Counted from the stretch's first letter, positions 47,742 to 57,468 are shown. The stretch is 64,000 nt of DNA from Bradyrhizobium sp. in8p8 (GCF_000426845.1 NZ_AUGD01000006.1:248001-312000), one strand, 5' to 3'. Program-made: numbers and translations. Notes: generated by a model not told the origin, from the letters alone.

Positions 47742-48998
47742 TCAGGATCCTTTGGCGGCCAGAACCAGATCGGCGGCGCGATCGCCCGACCGCACCGATC
47801 CCTCGATGGTTGCAGGCAATCCCGTAGCAGTCCAGTCGCCGGCAAGAAACAGGTTTTTCAGCGCGGTGACCGGTCCCGGACGCAGGGCGTTCTGCGCCGG
47901 CGTCGCCGCAAATGTGGCACGGCGCTCGCGGACGATCTGCCAGGGAGGCAGTTCGCCGGATACACCGCCCGCCTTGCAGACATCATCCCAGATCGCCTGC
48001 GCGAGTTCCTCGCGGGGTCTGTCGACCAGACGGTCGCCGTTGCTGATGGTGACGGAGAGCCGGTTCGGGAACGCGAACAGCCATTCCACGACGCCGCCGA
48101 TCACGCCGAGGATGGGCGGCGCGCCCGGCGGCGGCTCAAAACGGAAGTGCGCGTTGACGATGGCGCGGAATTCGGTCGGCGTCTTCACGCCGGGCAGCAG
48201 GCTGGAGGCGGCGCGCGGCGGCACCGCCATCACGACGACATCGCCGTCATCGAGCTGGATCACATCGTCGCCACCGAAATTCAGCGCACTGGCCTTGCCG
48301 TCGCCGGTGGCAAACGAGCGCAGCTCATGGCCGAGTTGAACAGTGTGGCCGCGCTCAGCCAGGAACTTCACCGCGGGCTCGATCAGCACCGCGCTGAGGC
48401 CATCGCGCGCAATCAGCGGACGGCAGGCCTGCCCACCCGCAAGCAGCGTCTCGCGCACGATCGCGCCAGCGAGCCCGGCCGAGCCCTCGGGTGGGTCGAC
48501 GTTGAGCGCCGCCAGCAGCAGCGGCTGCACCAGGCGCTGATAGAGCACGCCTTCTGTCGGAATGCATTTGCCGACCAGCGTCTCCTCCGATGCCCAGACC
48601 AGCGGCGCCAGCTTGAGGTAGTCGGTGAGGCCGGTATCGGGAACGCGGCGACTCTCGTCGAGCACCCAGGTCGGCAGCCGGCCATCGCCGAGATCGATCT
48701 GCCAGCGCTGTCCGGTCTTGATGTCAACGAAGGGAAACTGCGCACGCTCAGGACCGACAAGGCCCGCCTCGGTGCCGATCGCACGCGCATAGGCGCGGGC
48801 ATGGTTGTTGCCCGACAGCAGCAGATGATTGCCGTTGTCGATGGTGAGGTTGGTGGCGCCGTCGAAATAGGAACGGCAACGGCCGCCGGCCTGGTGCGTC
48901 GCCTCGTGCACGGCGACCTTGAAGCCGGCATTGGCGAGCCGCACGGCGGCGGAGAGGCCGGAAATTCCGGCACCGATGATGTGCGCTGTGTTTTGCAT
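47742..48998 (-). CDS. hpnE: HpnE, hydroxysqualene dehydroxylase
   Basis: FAD-dependent amine-oxidase-fold enzyme, 418 aa, that reduces hydroxysqualene to squalene. The N-terminal dinucleotide motif is HIIGAGISGLSAAVRLANAG, followed by HEATHQAGGRCRS. The C-terminal FAD motif is LFLAGDWTATGLPATIEG with SGDRAA. No transmembrane segment. Start overlaps the hpnD stop by one base (TGATG), so translation is coupled. Length and order (C-D-E) match characterised squalene pathways of hopanoid producers. Confidence 0.94.
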   Translation of the reverse strand: MQNTAHIIGAGISGLSAAVRLANAGFKVAVHEATHQAGGRCRSYFDGATNLTIDNGNHLLLSGNNHARAYARAIGTEAGLVGPERAQFPFVDIKTGQRWQIDLGDGRLPTWVLDESRRVPDTGLTDYLKLAPLVWASEETLVGKCIPTEGVLYQRLVQPLLLAALNVDPPEGSAGLAGAIVRETLLAGGQACRPLIARDGLSAVLIEPAVKFLAERGHTVQLGHELRSFATGDGKASALNFGGDDVIQLDDGDVVVMAVPPRAASSLLPGVKTPTEFRAIVNAHFRFEPPPGAPPILGVIGGVVEWLFAFPNRLSVTISNGDRLVDRPREELAQAIWDDVCKAGGVSGELPPWQIVRERRATFAATPAQNALRPGPVTALKNLFLAGDWTATGLPATIEGSVRSGDRAADLVLAAKGS

Positions 48999-49837
48999 CA
49001 GATGAAAGCGTAACGAAGCAGGATCAGGACCCGTGTGACCTTCGACACACGCACCGGCTCGCGCGGCGCGGTGAAACCGCGCGCGATCAGCAGGTCCAGG
49101 ATGGAATGATAATATTTCGACATAATCCGCGGGGCGCGCACGACGCGGCGCTTGTTGCGGTTCATGATCTCGTCCGCCTTCTCGAAATGCGCCTTGGCCC
49201 GCTGCGTCAGCGGCATGCAGACCTTCGGCAGCGCGCGCTCGGCGATGACGCGGTTCGGATCGCTCGAGGTGATGCCGGCATGCAGCAGCGCCTCGCGCGG
49301 CAGATAGAGCCGGCCAAGGCCGGCATCCTCGTCGATGTCGCGCAAGATGTTGGTGAGCTGAAGCGCACGGCCCAGATGGTAGGCGAGCTGGATGCCCTCC
49401 TCCTCCGGCAGGCCAAAAACCCGCACAGACAGCCGCCCCACGGCGCTGGCGACGCGGTCGCAGTACAGATCCAGCGTCGCCATGTCGGGCGCGCGGATGT
49501 CCTGCGGCACGTCCATCTCCATGCCGTCGACGATCGCGAGGAAATCATCGCGCTTGAGGCCGAAGGTCTTCACCGAGGCGACGTAATCCTTCAGCCGCGG
49601 CGGCGGATTGCCCCGATAGAGAGCATCGATGTCGTTGCGCCACTCCTGAAGCGCGGCAAGCCGCTCCTCACGCGGGCCGTCGGAATCGGCGATGTCGTCG
49701 ACCTGCCGGCAGAAGCTGTAGATCTGGAACATCGCTTCGCGCTGATCACGCGGCAGGATTCGCATCGCGGCATAAAACGAGCTGCCGGATGCAGTCGAGC
49801 CGTAATTGGCGCCGGGCGTGGTCGCCTCAAGCGTCAT
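48998..49837 (-). CDS. hpnD: HpnD, presqualene diphosphate synthase
   Basis: All-helical prenyl synthase, 279 aa, that condenses two farnesyl diphosphates to presqualene diphosphate. The first Asp-rich motif is QVDDIADSDGPREER, the second DNILRDIDEDAGLGRLYLP-like (LTNILRDIDEDAGLGRLYLP), both expected for Mg-diphosphate binding. The N-terminal SSFYAAMRILPRDQREAMF is typical of HpnD and phytoene-synthase relatives. A short hydrophobic C terminus (RVLILLRYAFI) may touch the membrane. It overlaps hpnC by 11 bases. Confidence 0.94.
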   Translation of the reverse strand: MTLEATTPGANYGSTASGSSFYAAMRILPRDQREAMFQIYSFCRQVDDIADSDGPREERLAALQEWRNDIDALYRGNPPPRLKDYVASVKTFGLKRDDFLAIVDGMEMDVPQDIRAPDMATLDLYCDRVASAVGRLSVRVFGLPEEEGIQLAYHLGRALQLTNILRDIDEDAGLGRLYLPREALLHAGITSSDPNRVIAERALPKVCMPLTQRAKAHFEKADEIMNRNKRRVVRAPRIMSKYYHSILDLLIARGFTAPREPVRVSKVTRVLILLRYAFI

Positions 49838-50711
49838 GTGCAGTCCCCGGTCTGGAAATGGCCTTGCGTCCGATCGCGCGGCGGCCGACTTCGCCGATCA
49901 TGCCGGCGAGGCTGAAGGTGAGAAGCTCGAACTTGTTCAAATGCACGCGCTCGCGCAGGGGATCGCGCACTTTCAAGAGGCGCACGATACGATCGGCATA
50001 GGCCTGGATCACCGCGACGTCGATGCCGAGGCGAAAATCTCGGATCTCCGTGCTCAGCGACTTGCTCTGCTTGAGCAACGCCTCGTTGCGCGCGGCAAGC
50101 CCCTGAAGGCACGCCAGCATCGCCGGCGGCGACTGCGCAAGCCCGAGCTGCTCGACCGAGGCTCCGCTCGCGGCCAGCGCATCGCGCGGCAGGTAGACGC
50201 GGTTGAGCTCGCGGAAATCCTTGCCGCAATCCTGGAGGTGGTTGTTGATCTGCAAGCCTGCACAGAGCGCGTCCGATGCCGCCCAGGTCGAGGTGCTCTC
50301 GCCATGGACGTCGAGCATGAAGCGGCCGACCGGCATCGCCGAATAGCGGCAATAATGGATGACCTCGTCCCACGTCTCGTAACGCAGCTTGGTCACGTCC
50401 ATGCGGAAGGCGATGAGCACGTCGAGCGCATGGCGCGGCGCCATGCCGCGCTCGGCCAGCGCGCGGCGCAGGATGACGGCCTCGGCCTGGGTGTCACCCT
50501 TGCCGAGCAGTTCCGCCTCAAGCAGATCGAGATAAGCGAGCTTCTGGTCAGGGGGCAGCGTCGCGTGATCGGCGATGTCGTCGGCAGTGCGAACGAAATT
50601 GTAATACGCGAGGATCAGAGCACGATGACGCGGATGAATGATCCAGGACGCGACGGGAAAATTCTCGTCGCGGTCACCCTTACCGGATCGCAATTCGCTC
50701 GCAGAGGTCAT
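49827..50711 (-). CDS. hpnC: HpnC, hydroxysqualene synthase
   Basis: All-helical prenyl-synthase-fold enzyme, about 294 aa, that converts presqualene diphosphate to hydroxysqualene. NFPVASWIIHPRHRALILA leads to the first Asp motif FVRTADDIADH; the second is NNHLQDCGKDFRELNRVYLP. The start is uncertain: ATG 50711 (MTSASELRSGKG) is chosen because conservation in relatives begins about there, but ATG 50765 in the same frame is possible and neither has a clear ribosome site. It heads the minus-strand hpnC-D-E-shc-hpnG operon. A promoter is expected in 50712-50898. Confidence 0.93.
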   Translation of the reverse strand: MTSASELRSGKGDRDENFPVASWIIHPRHRALILAYYNFVRTADDIADHATLPPDQKLAYLDLLEAELLGKGDTQAEAVILRRALAERGMAPRHALDVLIAFRMDVTKLRYETWDEVIHYCRYSAMPVGRFMLDVHGESTSTWAASDALCAGLQINNHLQDCGKDFRELNRVYLPRDALAASGASVEQLGLAQSPPAMLACLQGLAARNEALLKQSKSLSTEIRDFRLGIDVAVIQAYADRIVRLLKVRDPLRERVHLNKFELLTFSLAGMIGEVGRRAIGRKAISRPGTAHDA

Positions 50712-50898
50712 CGAGGGCTGGTTTACAATCGTGGACAGGAAGGCTTTTCGCTCGCGCGGGCTCATGCCGGCGATGCCGCCGCGGCCCCCATATAGGGGAA
50801 TACGGCCGCAAAACCAATCCTGTCGCTCGATGGCCGCCCTTGCGGATCGTGCCCGGAAAGGCGGCCCCGGGGACCGCCCTTGTGGGCCAGTGGCCGAC

Positions 50899-51132
50899 TT
50901 ACTGGTTGTGGTTCTTCAGGACTTGGTCGCAGGCCTGCGAGATCTTGCTCCGGTTCTCCTTGAGGCAGGCCAGGACGGTGAAATCGCCCTGATCAATGAC
51001 CGGGCGGCAGAACTTCTGCACGTCGCGCGTGCAGGCCTTCTGCTCGGCGTCCGTGCCGCGTCCTGCCTGGGCGAATGCCGCCGTCGGAAGGGAGGCCGAC
51101 AGCAGGGTGAGAGCGACGAGAAGCTTACGCAT
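50899..51132 (-). CDS. Small exported cysteine-rich-repeat protein
   Basis: 77 aa periplasmic protein. The signal peptide is about 1-22 (LLVALTLLSASLPTAAFA). The mature part holds one cysteine-rich repeat of the GLG1/FGFR type (PF00839): ACTRDVQKFCRPVI followed by VLACLKENRSKISQACDQVL, with four cysteines likely to form two disulfides. It lies just upstream of hpnC on the same strand, separated by about 130-190 bases, and is probably a separate transcript. Function unknown. Confidence 0.82.
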   Translation of the reverse strand: MRKLLVALTLLSASLPTAAFAQAGRGTDAEQKACTRDVQKFCRPVIDQGDFTVLACLKENRSKISQACDQVLKNHNQ

Positions 51133-51590
51133 AGTATTCCTTCATTCTGACGGCAGAATCGCACCAATCCCGGGCTGCACAGGGCGGAGGGCCGGAACGG
51201 ATTGTTCTGATGGCGAGTCGCCGCGGGAGGTGCGGCCCAGAGAAGTCACAAGCACTGGCAAATGCGGCCAAATTGGTGCCGCGCCCACCGAATCAAGTCT
51301 TCCCCGCGCCCTCCTTGGCAGATGTAAGCGATTGATACTACGTCGTAATTCAGAGACATCGCATTTTACTGCACGGCTGTTGCAGAGCTGCATCTCTCGG
51401 CGCCCCCGTCCCGGCGGAAACACGTCGAAACACGGTATATCGCCAGGCCCAGGCATGGCGCGAGGCGCCGTGAACCACCATCTCTGGCAGTCCGGCTTTG
51501 AACCTGACAATGGCTCGGAGCACTAAACTTTCGATGTGGCGAGACGTTCTCACTGGTAGGCGAACGTCGTTCCAAAATGGGATATTTGCG
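51133..51590. other. Divergent intergenic region, 458 bp
   Basis: Between the minus-strand cysteine-rich gene and a plus-strand exported-protein gene. No gene or repeat is supported. I checked for a general-stress promoter (GGAAC-N16/17-CGTT); GGAAC occurs near 51195 but without the -10 element. Confidence 0.4.
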
Positions 51591-52088
51591 ATGACATTCT
51601 TTGGGCGATCTGGACTGGCACTCAGGACGGCCGGCATCGGGGCGGCGCTGCTCTTCTCAGTTTCGGCGAGCCATGCTCAGTCGTCCGGACCGTTTGCCGG
51701 TTTCGACGGCGCGTGGACCGGCACCGGCACGGTTTCATTGTCCGACGGCTCCACCGAGCGCATCCGCTGCAAGGCGGACTACAAGGTCGCCGGCAGCGGC
51801 CTCAACCTGAAGCAGGCGCTGAATTGCGCATCGGACAGCTACAAGTTCAATCTAACCAGTGACGTGACCAGCCAGGGCGAACGCATTTCCGGCAATTGGA
51901 GCGAGTCGAGCCGCAACATCTTCGGCAATCTCCAGGGCACCGCCGGTGGTGGCCAGATCGACGTGTTCGTCGAAGCCAACGGTTTTGCCGCCAACCTGTC
52001 GCTGCGCACCAACGGCACCAAGCAGACGGTGCAGATCTCCTCCAAGGGCGAGATCCGCGGCGTCAACATCACGATGACGAAGGGCTGA
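51591..52088 (+). CDS. Exported protein of unknown function
   Basis: 165 aa protein. A signal peptide covers about 1-30 (TAGIGAALLFSVSASHAQ). The mature part is small and probably all-beta: DGAWTGTGTVSLSDGSTERI, ISGNWSESSRNIFGNLQG, and GFAANLSLRTNGTKQTV. Two cysteines (in IRCKADY and ALNCASD) could pair. The pattern resembles alphaproteobacterial periplasmic beta-barrel-like hypotheticals, but I do not recognise a named family. The ATG at 51591 begins the signal peptide. A clear terminator follows. Confidence 0.8.
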   Translation: MTFFGRSGLALRTAGIGAALLFSVSASHAQSSGPFAGFDGAWTGTGTVSLSDGSTERIRCKADYKVAGSGLNLKQALNCASDSYKFNLTSDVTSQGERISGNWSESSRNIFGNLQGTAGGGQIDVFVEANGFAANLSLRTNGTKQTVQISSKGEIRGVNITMTKG

Positions 52089-52112
52089 CCTCCTTCTGAC
52101 GTCGAGGGAATG

Positions 52113-52144
52113 AGCCTCCGGTTCTCACGAGCCGGGGGCTTTTT
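52113..52144 (+). terminator. Rho-independent terminator after the exported protein gene
   Basis: A 9-bp stem, AGCCTCCGG with CCGGGGGCT (one wobble pair), 10-base loop, directly followed by TTTTT. It starts 25 bases past the stop codon on the plus strand. Confidence 0.85.
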
Positions 52145-52305
52145 GCTGGCGAACAGGCAGCCTTCGTCCGTGAAGCCGTGTCTCGTGCTTTGCCTCTCAT
52201 GCAAGGACGAAAGCCTGCTGCATCTGCCGGAGGCAGTGACCCAGACTATAGCGACTTCAACTTCGAGATCGACGCACCTACCCGCAAGCCAAACCCGATC
52301 CGCAC

Positions 52306-52485
52306 ATGGGACGCTCGTTCGGTGTGTGCTGGGACGGCGTGTTTCAGAAAGCCCAGTCCGAAGCGGACAAAATGGCCCTGTTCAACCACACGGGCGTGCT
52401 CTACCTGCTGAGCCTGCGGGAGCAGGACTACGCCCCGGGCGACTTCAAGTTCGATCGTTGCGGCATCATTCGGATCGAGGCGTGA
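52306..52485 (+). CDS. Possible small protein, 59 aa, unknown
   Basis: A short open frame not explained by its neighbours, starting MGRSFGVCWDGVFQKA and ending FDRCGIIRIEA. The composition looks like a folded soluble protein (mixed hydrophobic, two Cys, few Arg), unlike the Arg/Pro-rich noise in other frames here. No clear ribosome site precedes the ATG. The previous about 60 bases encode a natural-looking acidic stretch in another frame (DPDYSDFNFEIDAPTRKP), so this may be the 3' part of a frameshifted gene. Converges with the MMPL transporter gene. Low confidence. Confidence 0.35.
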   Translation: MGRSFGVCWDGVFQKAQSEADKMALFNHTGVLYLLSLREQDYAPGDFKFDRCGIIRIEA

Positions 52486-52516
52486 GCGCGCTGGGCAGCG
52501 TCGGCCGACCCGCCGC

Positions 52517-54883
52517 TCAAATCGCCGGCTTGTTGGGGCCTTGAAGCTTGTCGTGCAGATTGATCAACCACATTGCCGTCGGCCTGAGGATGAAGAGGTC
52601 GGCAACGAGCGCCATGACCATCGAGAAAGCGCTCAGCCAGCCGAACAGCCGCAGCGACGGCAGGTCGGAGAACACGGTGACGACGAGGCCGCAGGCCAGC
52701 ACCACCGTGGTCAGGATCAGCGCCGGGCCAACCAGCACGGTGGCGCGCTCGACCGCCAGCGCCGAGCCGACGCCCGGCTTGTTCTCCAGCCTCAGCCGGT
52801 TGAGGAAGTGGATGGTGGCACTCAATCCGAGGCCGAACGAGACGGTGAGCGCGACGACGCTGGCGAATTGCAGCCCCTCGCCCATAGCCCACAGCACCGC
52901 TCCCGACATCACCACCGGGAAGATGCCCGGCAGGATGCAGGCGAGCGTCACCACCCAGGAGCGGAACGCGAGACCAATGAAGATCGCGACCAGTGCGAAC
53001 TCGATCGTGAGGCCGTGATTCAGCTTCTCGATCATGTTCGCCGAGTTACGCGCAGCGATGGCGGCAAGACCCGTCACCGCGATCTCGTAGCCCGGATGCT
53101 TCTTGCGCACGGCGTCGAGCTCGGAATCGAGCTTGTCGACAATCGGCAGCAATTGGCTGGAGTCCTTGTCCGGCACTCGGCCGGCCACAACGACGGCGTC
53201 CTGCTCGGCGTCGATGAAGCGTCGAACCAGATGCTCTGGAATGACGTTGACATATTCCTTCAGTGTCGCGACATCGGCGCTCCCCGCCTTCTCCGCCAGC
53301 CAGCGACGCAGCGTCTCAAGTGACCAGACGTTGCCGACACCAGCCGTCTTCTCCACGGTCGAATGCACGTCGGCGATGGTCTGAAGGGTCTCCGGGGAGT
53401 AGAGCGACTCGCCCTTGGGAAATGCGATCAGCACGTTGACGGGATTGGCGCCGGTGAGCTTGGCGTCGAGCCGGTCGCTTGCGGCAACCGCCTGGCGCTT
53501 GTCCGGCACCTGGTCGGCGAGCCGGTAGCGCGGCTCCAGATTGGCGTAGATGACGCCGAGGCCGCCGACGAAGAGCACCGCGATCAGGCTGAACAGGCCG
53601 GGCCGGCCGACCATGCGCACCGCGATCCAGTAGCAGAAATTTCGCAGGGCCTGGACGCCGGCATCGGCGCCCTGGAACTTGACCGCGAAGACCTTCTCGT
53701 TGCGCACGAGCAGCACGCCGAACACCGGTACGAGCGAGAGCACCGCGAACAGCGCGATGATGGTGGCGGCAAGGCCCGCCTCGCCGAATTTGCGGATCAG
53801 GTCGGAGTCTGAGAATTGCAGCGCGATGAAGGAAATGCCGGCGGTGCCGTGCGTCAACACGCAGGCCGGGCCCACCACCAGCACCGCATTCTTGAACGCG
53901 GTGAACTTGTCCTGGCCTGCGATCAGCCGGTCGCGCGCGGCGAAGGTGAGCTGCATCGAGTCCGAGAAGCTGATGACCATGATGAGCGGCGTCATCACGT
54001 TCAGGAACATGTTGAGATTGAAGTTGGCCCAGCCGAGCGCACCGAGAGCCAGCAGGATCGCAATCATCGGCGGGAATGCCGCCGCGATCATGAACGATAT
54101 CTTGCGGAAGAAGATGATGGCGATGATACAGCCGGCGAGGATGCCAAGAACATTGTAGGTGAGCCCATCCCGCTCGACCGCGTTGCGGATCTCAAGCTGC
54201 ATCACCGGCACGCCGGAGAGCTGCACGTTGAGCCCGGTGTCGCCGAGGTCCTCCTTCACCAGGTCGCGGATGTCGGCAACGGTCTTGGTCAGCTTGTTGG
54301 AAGCGACCACCTTCGGATCGAGCGAGAGCACGACCAGCGCCAGGGTGCCGTCTTCCGACAGCAGCTTGCCGCGGATGATCTCGTTGTTCTTTACGGTCTC
54401 GATGAACTTGTTGTACGCGTCGCCCTCTGGCAACTCAGCCGGGAACAGCGCCGCCGGCAGCTTACCCGGGGCCGGCGCCTGACGCGCCGAGAACAGCGAG
54501 ACCAGTCCACGCGTGCCTTCGACCAGTTGCAGGTCAGTGACGAAATCGCGCAGCTTCTCCAGGTTGCTCCGTTCCAGAAGGGTCTTGCCCTCGACCACGA
54601 CGAGAACGTCGAACTCCTCCGCAGGGAACTTCTTCGTGACCTCTTCGTACTGGCGGAATTCGCGGGTGTCGGAGCGGAAGAGCTGCGACAGCGAATCGTC
54701 GATCTTGATGCGGTAGATGCCGAAAACGGCGCCGACCATCAGGGCAAGCAGGACGATGCAGGACACAATCGGGGCGCGGACGGCGATCAGCCCGAGCCGC
54801 TCCAGCCCGAAGGCGATCGAGGACGTAGGTCCCTGCTCGACCTTGTCGACATGAACCTCATTCTCGCTGTGCTTTTCGAGCAT
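52517..54883 (-). CDS. MMPL/RND-superfamily transporter (HpnN-like paralogue)
   Basis: Inner-membrane RND-superfamily transporter, 788 aa. Helix 1 is at about 38-57, a periplasmic domain at about 60-225, helices 2-6 at about 230-400, a second periplasmic domain at about 450-615, and five C-terminal helices. MVISFSDSMQLTFAARDRLI occupies the helix-4 position, and VSFGLGLSATIHFLNRLRLE its second-half counterpart. It differs clearly in sequence from HpnN in this window. The position between the hpn operon and eutB-hpnP-eutC suggests lipid or hopanoid cargo, an inference. TAGGAAC and AAGG precede the ATG. Confidence 0.88.
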   Translation of the reverse strand: MLEKHSENEVHVDKVEQGPTSSIAFGLERLGLIAVRAPIVSCIVLLALMVGAVFGIYRIKIDDSLSQLFRSDTREFRQYEEVTKKFPAEEFDVLVVVEGKTLLERSNLEKLRDFVTDLQLVEGTRGLVSLFSARQAPAPGKLPAALFPAELPEGDAYNKFIETVKNNEIIRGKLLSEDGTLALVVLSLDPKVVASNKLTKTVADIRDLVKEDLGDTGLNVQLSGVPVMQLEIRNAVERDGLTYNVLGILAGCIIAIIFFRKISFMIAAAFPPMIAILLALGALGWANFNLNMFLNVMTPLIMVISFSDSMQLTFAARDRLIAGQDKFTAFKNAVLVVGPACVLTHGTAGISFIALQFSDSDLIRKFGEAGLAATIIALFAVLSLVPVFGVLLVRNEKVFAVKFQGADAGVQALRNFCYWIAVRMVGRPGLFSLIAVLFVGGLGVIYANLEPRYRLADQVPDKRQAVAASDRLDAKLTGANPVNVLIAFPKGESLYSPETLQTIADVHSTVEKTAGVGNVWSLETLRRWLAEKAGSADVATLKEYVNVIPEHLVRRFIDAEQDAVVVAGRVPDKDSSQLLPIVDKLDSELDAVRKKHPGYEIAVTGLAAIAARNSANMIEKLNHGLTIEFALVAIFIGLAFRSWVVTLACILPGIFPVVMSGAVLWAMGEGLQFASVVALTVSFGLGLSATIHFLNRLRLENKPGVGSALAVERATVLVGPALILTTVVLACGLVVTVFSDLPSLRLFGWLSAFSMVMALVADLFILRPTAMWLINLHDKLQGPNKPAI

Positions 54884-55089
54884 GCCTTGTCCAGTTCCTA
54901 AATCATCGGTCTTGAGAGCTTATCGCGCTCCGCGAACGGCTTGAAAACGCCATACCAATGGGAGGCTTGCCCTTTGAAAATGCGCGGAAAATCGCCGCGA
55001 GGGGTTTAGCAGGTCAACAGGTCTTCTCGCAAGCAGGCCGAGCGTGTCCGAATCGATCAAGAAGCGGCGATCCGGGCCGCAGATGCCGG

Positions 55090-55875
55090 TCAGCCGGACG
55101 AGAATGTGCCGATTCGACGCGGCGCGCGCTCCGCGCTCTCATCCTTCAGTGCCACCCCGGTCACCTCCCGGGCGAGTCCCTCGCGGATCAGCCAGGCGAT
55201 CTTGAAGGCGGCCTCGTCATGGCTCAACCCGGCATGATGGATGTTCGACACGCAATTGCGCTCGGCATCGGTGCGACCGGGCTGGGGCGCGAAGGTCAGA
55301 TAGGCGCCGAGGCTGTCGGGCGCGGAGAGACCAGGCCGTTCGCCGATCAGCATGACGACCATGCGCGCGCCGAGAATGGCACCGATCTCGTCGCCGAGCG
55401 CGACGCGCGCGCCCGACGCGACGACGACATGGTCGATTGCGACAGCCTCGTCCTCGGCAAGCGAAGGCAACAGGCGCCTCACGACGTCGGCCGCATGACT
55501 GTGGACCGCCGCCGCGGACAGGCCGTCTGCGACCACGACCGCCAGCTGGCATGGCGCCGAGGCGCTTCGTGCCAGAAGCTGCGCCGAGCCGGGTTCGAGC
55601 CGGCGTCCCAGATCCGGCCGCCGCAGATAGTCGCTGCGGTCGAGCGCCTGGCTCCTGACTTCGGTCACGGCAAGTCCAAGCGGGCCGAGGTCGGCGATCA
55701 AGCGCGCCGCATCGAAGTCGGCATGCACGGCATCCCGGGCGCGGGCATGGTCCAGCGTGAAATCGAGCAGCGCCTTGGTCGGCAGGCTCGCACCGCTGCG
55801 CCCGAGCGCCACCCGCGCGGGCGTGAAGGTCCGCAAGTCAAGCGTCGAACGGCGCGGGACAGCCGGATCAGACAT
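55090..55875 (-). CDS. eutC: Ethanolamine ammonia-lyase small subunit
   Basis: Small subunit of adenosylcobalamin-dependent ethanolamine ammonia-lyase, 261 aa, which with EutB splits ethanolamine to acetaldehyde and ammonia. [20 protein letters not shown] is the N-terminal family motif. [20 protein letters not shown] and [18 protein letters not shown] are the conserved C-terminal cobalamin-side segments. The start lies six bases after the hpnP stop, so it is co-transcribed with hpnP rather than directly with eutB. No microcompartment, reactivase (EutA) or aldehyde dehydrogenase gene is visible in the window. Confidence 0.94.
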   Translation of the reverse strand: MSDPAVPRRSTLDLRTFTPARVALGRSGASLPTKALLDFTLDHARARDAVHADFDAARLIADLGPLGLAVTEVRSQALDRSDYLRRPDLGRRLEPGSAQLLARSASAPCQLAVVVADGLSAAAVHSHAADVVRRLLPSLAEDEAVAIDHVVVASGARVALGDEIGAILGARMVVMLIGERPGLSAPDSLGAYLTFAPQPGRTDAERNCVSNIHHAGLSHDEAAFKIAWLIREGLAREVTGVALKDESAERAPRRIGTFSSG

Positions 55876-55881
55876 GTCGCA

Positions 55882-57468
55882 TCATTCGGCGGGAACGGCC
55901 GCCTCGCGCAGGCGGATCGAATAGTTCGAGGCGTTCTGCTCGCCACTGGAGGCGGCACGCGCAAAGGTGATGAGATGGTGCGCGATCAGCGTGCAGCCGA
56001 TAAGGCCTTCGATATCGCCGCGCTTGATGCGTCCCAGTGCGAATTTCCAGAACACGCGCCTGTAGTCGCCGAGCACACCGACCTTCCAGAAGATATTGCG
56101 CAGCATGACGAGACCGCGCCTGATGTTGCGCCAGGTCTTCATCTCGTCCGGCACCGGCATCTTGAGGCGGCGGGCGTAGACATTGTCGCACTGATATTGG
56201 TAGCGCGCGTAGACCTTTTCGGGCGCATAAGCGGCCGCCATCGCGTGCTTCCAGGACGCGACGACCTCATCATAGGGCAACAGGAAATCGACATTGGAGT
56301 CCCGGCCGTCGTCGTGGACCAGGCGTCCCTCGCGCTCCAGGCGATCCCACAGCGGAGTCTTCGGCAAGGCCTGGAGCAGGTTGATGGTGAGCAGCGGAAT
56401 CCGGGACTCCTCGACGAAAGCGAGCAGCGCTTCCGAGGTGTTCGGCTTGTCGGTGTCGAGCCCCATGATAATGCCGGAGACGACCTCCATGCCGTAGGAG
56501 TTGATGGTACGCACCCCCTCCAGGATCGGGACCATCATGTTGTGGTCCTTCTGCATCGCTTTCAGCGCATCAGGATCGGGCGTCTCGATGCCGCAGAAGA
56601 TGGTGACGAAGTAGGCCTCGCGCATCTTCTCGAGGATCTCGGGCCGCTTGGCGATGTTGAGCGTCGCCTCGCAGGCGAGCCGCACCACATAGCCCGTCCT
56701 CTTCTGCCATTCGATCAAATGCGGCAACAGGTCGAGCGCCGCTTTGCGATTGCCGATGAAATTGTCGTCGACGAAATAGACCGTGTCGGTCATGCCGCAT
56801 TCGCGCAGGCGGTCGAGCTCGGCGATGATCTGCTGCGGCGCCTTGATGCGCGGATTGCGGCCATAGAGACCGGGGATGTCGCAGAACTCGCACTGATACG
56901 GACAGCCGCTGGAATACTGGATGCTGCCGAGGAAATATTTCTTCACGTCGGCCAGCTCATAGGCCGGAATCGGAAATTCCGTCATGGGCACGCGGTCTTT
57001 GGTCGTGAGCACGACCTGCTGCTCCGGGCGCGAGGTGTCGCGCGACAGGATCTCGATCAGCTGGTTGGTGGCATCACCGAGCTCGCCGACATGCAGATAG
57101 TCGAAGGACGGATAATAGTCCGGGCAGGCGCTGACCGAGGGCCCGCCGAGCGCGACCGGCAGGTCGAAATCATGGGCGCGGCGGCAGATGTCGTTCATCT
57201 GCTGGCGTTGGATATGCATGCCGCTGACGAAGACCGCTTCGGCCCATTCGAACTCCTCCTTCGTCGTGCGGCGCAGATTCTCGTCGACGAATTTGACCTG
57301 CCACTCCTGCGGAAGGTAGGCGGAAATCAGCAGCAGCCCCTGCGGCGGCATGAAGGCGCGGACGCCATCGGTCAGCGGATAGGAATGCTCGAACGTGCCG
57401 AATGATGAAGTGTAGCGCGGAAACACACAGAGGATCCGCCGGGACGTTCCGTTACTTTCAGCTCGCAT
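55882..57468 (-). CDS. hpnP: HpnP, hopanoid C-2 methylase (B12-binding radical SAM)
   Basis: Cobalamin-dependent radical SAM methylase, 528 aa, that adds the C-2 methyl group of 2-methylhopanoids. RRILCVFPRYTSSFGTFEH and FMPPQGLLLISAYLP begin the B12-binding domain (about 10-150), the radical SAM motif is CPYQCEFC (Cys189, Cys193, Cys196), and the DUF4070-like C-terminal domain follows from about 310. The ATG at 57468 has a strong GGGGGAG site and is preferred to an upstream start at 57516. It lies between eutB (143-base gap) and eutC (6-base gap), all on one strand. Confidence 0.93.
   Translation of the reverse strand: MRAESNGTSRRILCVFPRYTSSFGTFEHSYPLTDGVRAFMPPQGLLLISAYLPQEWQVKFVDENLRRTTKEEFEWAEAVFVSGMHIQRQQMNDICRRAHDFDLPVALGGPSVSACPDYYPSFDYLHVGELGDATNQLIEILSRDTSRPEQQVVLTTKDRVPMTEFPIPAYELADVKKYFLGSIQYSSGCPYQCEFCDIPGLYGRNPRIKAPQQIIAELDRLRECGMTDTVYFVDDNFIGNRKAALDLLPHLIEWQKRTGYVVRLACEATLNIAKRPEILEKMREAYFVTIFCGIETPDPDALKAMQKDHNMMVPILEGVRTINSYGMEVVSGIIMGLDTDKPNTSEALLAFVEESRIPLLTINLLQALPKTPLWDRLEREGRLVHDDGRDSNVDFLLPYDEVVASWKHAMAAAYAPEKVYARYQYQCDNVYARRLKMPVPDEMKTWRNIRRGLVMLRNIFWKVGVLGDYRRVFWKFALGRIKRGDIEGLIGCTLIAHHLITFARAASSGEQNASNYSIRLREAAVPAE

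Noticed and set aside
52110-52544. A 144-codon plus-strand open frame near the small candidate gene
   Set aside because: Starts inside the terminator hairpin and is Arg/Ser/Pro-rich noise; the protein-like signal is in another frame.
54958-57405. An 815-codon plus-strand open frame opposite eutC and hpnP
   Set aside because: Antisense shadow; both minus-strand genes have complete motifs, and the long frame spans two real genes.
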